Shown here piece by piece: positions 59,477 to 64,000 of a stretch of 64,000 nucleotides of DNA. Position numbers and translations under genes: made by a program. Below the pieces are notes generated by a model, which saw nothing but the letters and a program-made list of their open reading frames with translations, made no database searches and was not told where the DNA came from. This stretch comes from Cellvibrionaceae bacterium AOL6 (lineage in GTDB: Bacteria > Pseudomonadota > Gammaproteobacteria > Pseudomonadales > Cellvibrionaceae). Location: the NCBI GenBank assembly GCA_003265435.1, contig NOXC01000015.1, positions 1 through 64,000 on the forward strand, given 5' to 3'. Positions within the stretch are counted from its first letter, which is position 1. The number at the start of each line of letters is the position of its first letter.

Positions 59477-60008
59477 CGGATAGGGCGGAACCTCACTCTA
59501 AAATCCCACATATTTAAAGCGTAAGATTCGATTTGAAATGTTTAATCTCTGATCTAAAAAACCAAAATATCAATGCACAAGAATCCTGGCTTACTACGGC
59601 GACCGCATATGCCCGTTAGTTACCTAAAAACACCTTTATTATTTCTTATAGCTCTATTAAATCTCGCTAAACCACCGGACAAAGCAAGCATATTCGAAGC
59701 AAATCCGAGATTTGAATTTACGCTCAGGCTGGATTGGACGGGATTCCGCATGAAAGAGGGTGGCTCTGAGCAGAGCTAAGGTTCGCACGTACAGAGAATG
59801 AAGGCATGACCAGAAGCAGGGGGTCATGAACGCGAGCCCACGCCTTTGCCAGATGCCATTGAGCTATCTTCCGGAAGCTATCCTGCCACGTAAAGTAGGA
59901 AACCTTAGTTCCATTCCCTGGTCGATCGCATTATGATCCGTCTAATAACAGCCCGCTCTTGGGTATGTCTCCAGCGACAAAGTTTATTGGTGAGTAAGGC
60001 GTCAACAT

Positions 60009-61484
60009 ATGGGAAAAATTGTTATCGATTGGTTTGTGGTATTCCACAATATCGTACCTATCATATCCGCTCAATTTTTCCTCGTCGCTCTGATATATTT
60101 CACCTTAGTGCGTGAACGCCTTGGCCAGGAATACCTATACTACAGCCTGTTCTTGACAAGCTTTATTGTCTATTTGGCAAGTACATTCATAAACATATTA
60201 CCCATACAAGAAACCGCACTCTATATACATTACCTGGGCAGTTTACTTTTGTTTTCCGTGGGTTTTCCCTCATTAATTACTGCACTTTTTATTCAGTCCA
60301 AATTACATCTACCGCCTGCATTTCGCATCGGTAGTTATGTGCTGGGCATCCTCTGGTCACTATTTTATCTGCTTACGGCCGATTACCAATTGAAGAAAGT
60401 GAACATATTGACTTCTGTTGGTGATAGCACCTCCATACCCAGTTGGTTCAACTTTGACAATGTCTACTCGTTGCAAAGTGTGGTCATCGTGGTAATACTG
60501 ATTCTGCCGGGGCTTTACCTTTGGTTCCGTACTAAGCAGGACGAGGCAAAGCCATATATTTTTGGAATGCTGGTGTTAGCCGGGTTCGCCTTTATTGGGA
60601 GTAGCATTCAGCAATGGGCTATTTATTACGCAGGATCGAGCATTTGTGCCTTTGCCTGGGCATGGGCAACCTTCAAAGATATCCGTAATTTAAATGATCA
60701 ACTGAAGGCACATAACGCTCACTCCAAAGGAGTAGCCTCCGCTCAATACGCCTCGCGGACAGGAAGCATCAGTATTAGCGAGCTCTATCCGGATTCATTG
60801 GACGAAAGCTACCCGTTCAGAGAACGAGAAGAGTTACTAGAAGCGATCCGTACCGGCAGCTCAGGCCTTGTCGAGCCACGCGCAAAGCAGCTGGTTTCTG
60901 CACTATACCGCTTTTCAAAACACAATGATGAGGTGCTAAAAGCACGGGTTAGAGAGGCCATGTACTTTTTCGTTGATACATGTATCTACCTGGGAGGTGC
61001 TGCCAAACCCCTCATTCTCCACCTAGAAGACTTAGGCACTGCAATTGATCGTTGTGATGGGCAAGAAGACGTAGCGGATCTTATCAGCAATGAATGCTTG
61101 TATTTAGCCAAGAGCATTTCTTCATTGACCCGACCAACGGGCGTCGACGCCCTTGTTGAACGCATAAAATCGCACGTCTTAGCGCACTACCACAAGGATA
61201 CAATGAGTATCAATAGTATTTCTCAAGCTGTCGGGGTGAGCAAATCTCACGCAATGAAGAGCTTTAAGGCCAAATATGGAATAACACTCAATCAATATAT
61301 CATCGAAACCAGAATGGAAAAAGCCAAAAGCTACCTCTTAGAGCGTTCGGTGACCGAGACAGCTTATGAAGTTGGGTTTAAAAACACTAGCTATTTCTCC
61401 ACCTTTTTTCGTAAGCACGCGGGCATAACCCCCAAGCAGTTCCAGCAGAAAGCATTAAAAGAAGGCGGTCCTGACACGTCGTAG
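60009..61484 (+). CDS. Membrane-embedded AraC-family transcriptional regulator
   Basis: 491 aa. The first ~225 residues contain six or seven hydrophobic segments (such as AQFFLVALIYFTLV and GMLVLAGFAFIGSS), a cytoplasmic linker follows, and the last ~100 residues are a double helix-turn-helix AraC domain (MSINSISQAVGVSKSHAMKS and TETAYEVGFKNTSYFSTFFR, KHAGITPKQF). This architecture is expected to sense a signal at the inner membrane and regulate nearby genes. TAAGG lies 9 bases before ATG 60009. Divergent from the hydrolase operon, upstream of the PhoD-like gene. Inducer unknown. Confidence 0.88.
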   Translation: MGKIVIDWFVVFHNIVPIISAQFFLVALIYFTLVRERLGQEYLYYSLFLTSFIVYLASTFINILPIQETALYIHYLGSLLLFSVGFPSLITALFIQSKLHLPPAFRIGSYVLGILWSLFYLLTADYQLKKVNILTSVGDSTSIPSWFNFDNVYSLQSVVIVVILILPGLYLWFRTKQDEAKPYIFGMLVLAGFAFIGSSIQQWAIYYAGSSICAFAWAWATFKDIRNLNDQLKAHNAHSKGVASAQYASRTGSISISELYPDSLDESYPFREREELLEAIRTGSSGLVEPRAKQLVSALYRFSKHNDEVLKARVREAMYFFVDTCIYLGGAAKPLILHLEDLGTAIDRCDGQEDVADLISNECLYLAKSISSLTRPTGVDALVERIKSHVLAHYHKDTMSINSISQAVGVSKSHAMKSFKAKYGITLNQYIIETRMEKAKSYLLERSVTETAYEVGFKNTSYFSTFFRKHAGITPKQFQQKALKEGGPDTS

Positions 61485-61594
61485 CTAAAAGGCATGAGGA
61501 TATACATTATCCAGTACTGTAAAGAAAGCCATAAGAACACGATATTGAAGTTTATCGCCCTACAAATGTATACCTCAGGCCTATATTTTAAAAA

Positions 61595-61615
61595 TTTAAC
61601 TGATAAATAGTTAAA
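61595..61615. promoter_or_regulatory. Inverted repeat upstream of the PhoD-like gene
   Basis: Perfect 7-bp arms TTTAACT-GATAAAT-AGTTAAA with a 7-nt spacer, 83 bp before the start codon; no T-run follows, so an operator is more likely than a terminator. Confidence 0.4.
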
Positions 61616-61698
61616 GTAGCCAAAGGAAAAATTGTGCAAGCTTCCCTCAACGAAGACGTTAAATAAAATTATAAGAGGCATGTTGAGGATCCTATACA

Positions 61699-64000
61699 AT
61701 GCGACGTAGAAATTTCTTAAAAATTGCATCAGCAGGCGTTGGTGTAAGCTTAATACCGTCCATCGCCGCTAGCGCGGCCAGAGAAAGGGGCGTATTAACC
61801 GAAGTATCTCCCCTGCCCGACTTAGAACAGAACACCACTCGGACATGGCTTGGCGAGTCCTACTGGGCTAACCGCCTACAAGACTGGCAGTTAAACAACG
61901 GACGCATAGAGTGCTTGAAGGGCGGTCGGGGCTATGAAGTCCGTACTGTATCCATCCTGACACGAAGCCTTAACAACAAACACGAACCTGCACGTATACA
62001 AGCCAAATTTGGTCAGCTTGATAAGAACCAACCGGGCTTTGCCGGATTCCTATTGGGTGTCGGTGAGGGCAAGCTCGACTACCGTGCTGCAGCGCTCGCT
62101 CAGCGAGCGTCTGGCACAGGCGGTGGCTTTATGGCCGTTATCAATTCCGATGGGGAGCTAAGCTTCCGCGATTTTACCGATACCAAAGACGCGTTGAGTT
62201 TCGAGAGCTTCGACACCAAGGGCAAAGCTAACATTGGCACCATCCAAGACAAAGAAATCCTGCTCGACTGCCATATCGACCCAGTCAATGACGGCAAGTT
62301 TGATGTACGCCTTATTGCTACTGATGCCACCACCCAAGAAGAATTAGGTTTTATTGTGCGCACTGGCGTTGACGCGAAAGAATTAGTGGGTGGAGTGATG
62401 CTACTATCTTCACCTCCGCAACAAGCGCCAGGCACCCGCTGGTGGATCAGTGATGTAGCAACCGGCGGTAAAAAAATAGACGCTGACGAGACCCGTCAAC
62501 TCGGCCCCGTCATGGGCTGTATGCACAGCCTCAATCGCACAACCATGAAAATGACTGCGCAATTTATGCCAGTCGACCTTAGCACGTGCTCAACAGCGCG
62601 TTTAGATTATAGAGTTAAAGGCAAACCCAAATGGATTAAAGGGCCGGTAAGCCAAATTGAAGTCGGATTTGTCGCCCTGTTTCGGGTTGACACATGGAAC
62701 CCAGATAAAACTTATGAATACCGTATAGTCTGCCCACACGAAGAAGACCGGATCTTGTACGATGGTTTGGTTGTTAATGACCCTGGAGATGCAAGAGAAC
62801 TTAAGATTGCGCTGTATTCCTGTGTAATACCGACTGCAAAAAGTCTCGATGAAATCAAGTATGAACGTCGCATCCCGGAAGAGCGTCTGTTGGGGCGCTA
62901 CACCAAGGAAAACATATTTTTTCCTCACAACGAAGTGCGTGAGAATTGTAACTCCCACGATCCGGATATCTATTTGTTTGTTGGTGATCAATATTATGAA
63001 ACCTACCCCACACGCTGGGAACGTGAATCACCCGAGGTGAAAACCGATACACTCTACCGCTGGTACCTTTGGTATTGGGCCTTTCGCGACAGTGTACGAA
63101 ACCGACCATGTATTATGTTGGCCGATGATCACGATATCTTACAAGGAAATGTATGGGGTAACGCTGGCCTGAACTCGGACCTACCTAAAGAGGAACAAGG
63201 TGGTTACAAATATGATAAATCGATGGTCAGAATGGTGTTTCGTATGCAGCAAGGCCATAACCCGGACTCCCCTGATCCCACGCCAATTAAATACGATATC
63301 CCGGTAGGCTACGGCAACTTTGTTTATGGTGGTACGAGCTTCGCCGTAATTGAAGACAGAAAGTTTAAATCTGCAGTGAACGATAAAATCAACCCTATGC
63401 AAGCAACCGGTGATTTACTGGGTGAGCGTCAGGAAAATTTCCTAAGAGATTGGGCAACAATGGATAAGGGTTTGCCTAAGGTCTGTATTTGCGCTTCTGT
63501 ATGGGGCTCACCACAGGCGGTGGAGAATGGCGAGCCATTACTTGACTACGATGCCAATGGTTACCCTTTTGATGGCCGAACGCGCGCAGTTAAACTTCTG
63601 AAAAATGCGGGCGCTATTGGTCTATGCGGCGACATGCATTTAGCGACGCTGAGCCGGCAAGGTGTTAGCGACTACGAAGACGGGCCTCTGTTCTTCGCCG
63701 GCCCGGCGATTGCGGCGTTTTGGCAGCGTTGGTTTTACGGCTGGGGCAAGCTCGAAAACCAGCGAGACAACGATCCCAACACCGGTAATTTTATCGATAC
63801 TTTTGGCAACAAAATGCGTGTTCTAGCCGTTGCTAACCCTAAGATTAGCTATGCAGATTTCTCGGACAATAAGAGAAATAATTACTGGGGCAACTTCCTT
63901 GATGACAGATCACTAAAATCTGAGGGGTATGGCATTGTGCGTGTAAATCACGAAAAGCAGCATTTTGAACTTGAGTGCTGGCCGTGGGATGTTGACCCCA
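61699..64000 (+). CDS. Tat-exported PhoD-like metallophosphoesterase (3' end outside window)
   Basis: At least 767 aa, open to the window edge. N-terminal Tat signal MRRRNFLKIASAGVGVSLIP. An N-terminal beta domain (about 45-270, ConA-like) precedes the PhoD-type catalytic domain: Asp430 in FVGDQYY, ADDHD at 475-479, and Gly644-Asp645-Met646-His647 in CGDMHLATL, which match the PhoD metal-site motifs. PhoD enzymes are calcium/iron phosphodiesterases or phosphatases. Its place beside a glycan regulator raises a role in removing phosphate (or another ester) from a polymer, but plain phosphate scavenging is equally possible. TTGAGGA precedes ATG 61699. Confidence 0.85.
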   Translation, partial: MRRRNFLKIASAGVGVSLIPSIAASAARERGVLTEVSPLPDLEQNTTRTWLGESYWANRLQDWQLNNGRIECLKGGRGYEVRTVSILTRSLNNKHEPARIQAKFGQLDKNQPGFAGFLLGVGEGKLDYRAAALAQRASGTGGGFMAVINSDGELSFRDFTDTKDALSFESFDTKGKANIGTIQDKEILLDCHIDPVNDGKFDVRLIATDATTQEELGFIVRTGVDAKELVGGVMLLSSPPQQAPGTRWWISDVATGGKKIDADETRQLGPVMGCMHSLNRTTMKMTAQFMPVDLSTCSTARLDYRVKGKPKWIKGPVSQIEVGFVALFRVDTWNPDKTYEYRIVCPHEEDRILYDGLVVNDPGDARELKIALYSCVIPTAKSLDEIKYERRIPEERLLGRYTKENIFFPHNEVRENCNSHDPDIYLFVGDQYYETYPTRWERESPEVKTDTLYRWYLWYWAFRDSVRNRPCIMLADDHDILQGNVWGNAGLNSDLPKEEQGGYKYDKSMVRMVFRMQQGHNPDSPDPTPIKYDIPVGYGNFVYGGTSFAVIEDRKFKSAVNDKINPMQATGDLLGERQENFLRDWATMDKGLPKVCICASVWGSPQAVENGEPLLDYDANGYPFDGRTRAVKLLKNAGAIGLCGDMHLATLSRQGVSDYEDGPLFFAGPAIAAFWQRWFYGWGKLENQRDNDPNTGNFIDTFGNKMRVLAVANPKISYADFSDNKRNNYWGNFLDDRSLKSEGYGIVRVNHEKQHFELECWPWDVDP

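Larger units (their letters stand above)
59197..60008. other. 812-bp divergent regulatory region
   Basis: No supportable gene. A 68-codon frame at 59573-59779 has no ribosome-binding site and an unlikely composition. Contents: the promoter and palindrome just described; a short palindrome AGGTG-GAA-CACCT (about 59359-59371); a tRNA-like fragment on the minus strand (59821-59875); GCTATC direct repeats around CTTCCGGAAG (59868-59877); and TATGAT at 59932-59937, a possible -10 for the AraC-type gene, without a clear -35. Confidence 0.5.

Noticed and set aside
59573-59779. Possible 68-aa protein in the divergent regulatory region
   Set aside because: No ribosome-binding site, odd composition, and it lies in DNA that carries promoters.

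Overview
The window looks like a chromosomal piece of a marine, polysaccharide-degrading gammaproteobacterium, probably near the Cellvibrionaceae and relatives. This is inferred from protein families and domain style: EpmC, GspA/GspB, a complete MSHA pilus operon, an exosortase E/VPEID-CTERM pair, Pro-Thr linkers joined to carbohydrate-binding modules, and a large TonB-dependent receptor. No 16S rRNA or other species marker is present.

1-18.9 kb is compact housekeeping DNA. It holds tRNA-Ser(GGA), a frameshifted membrane-anchored coiled-coil gene, a membrane adenylate cyclase, queF, a YadG/YadH ABC exporter, a tRNA-Gly/tRNA-Glu operon with a textbook promoter and terminator, msrB with a Tag-like glycosylase, alaA, a PAS-GGDEF-EAL protein, an overlapping epmC-xni-pdxB-methyltransferase operon, tusA, yheU, a GcvR-like ACT protein and a MerR-type regulator. 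Several convergent pairs overlap at their stop codons.

19-37.7 kb is surface machinery. gspA-gspB (type II secretion assembly) runs rightward into a leftward MSHA operon in the order mshI, I2, J, K, L, M, N, E, G, B, A, C, D, O, P, Q. Nearly every junction overlaps. A second promoter appears to serve the major pilin mshA. No mshF is visible. The MshE ATPase carries c-di-GMP-binding MshEN motifs, so the GGDEF-EAL protein at 9.9 kb may be functionally linked.

37.8-45.6 kb contains trmL, then an exosortase E/CPBP-protease fusion. Directly upstream of it on the same strand is a 90-residue, lysine-rich VPEID-CTERM protein, preceded by a strong sigma-54-type -24/-12 element and a 20-bp palindrome. 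rnb (RNase II) and a Pla-1/VolA-type lipase lipoprotein follow, sharing a bidirectional terminator.

45.9-64 kb is a lower-GC accessory block that begins next to a decayed IS3-family orfA. It looks like a polysaccharide-utilisation locus: a membrane-embedded AraC-type sensor-regulator and a Tat-exported PhoD-like metallophosphoesterase on the + strand; a 1179-residue protein with a LamG domain, one heme-c motif and two carbohydrate-binding modules, then a 1112-residue GH42-like lipoprotein hydrolase, in one - strand operon; then a TonB-dependent receptor and a surface lipoprotein split by a frameshift in a G7 tract. The two exported proteins share a nearly duplicated binding module and Pro-Thr linkers, so they probably act on the same glycan, possibly a galactan. 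The substrate cannot be read from the sequence.

Two genes are broken only at homopolymers (A8 at 1380-1387; G7 at 47047-47053). Either the assembly has homopolymer errors or these are slippage or phase-variation sites.
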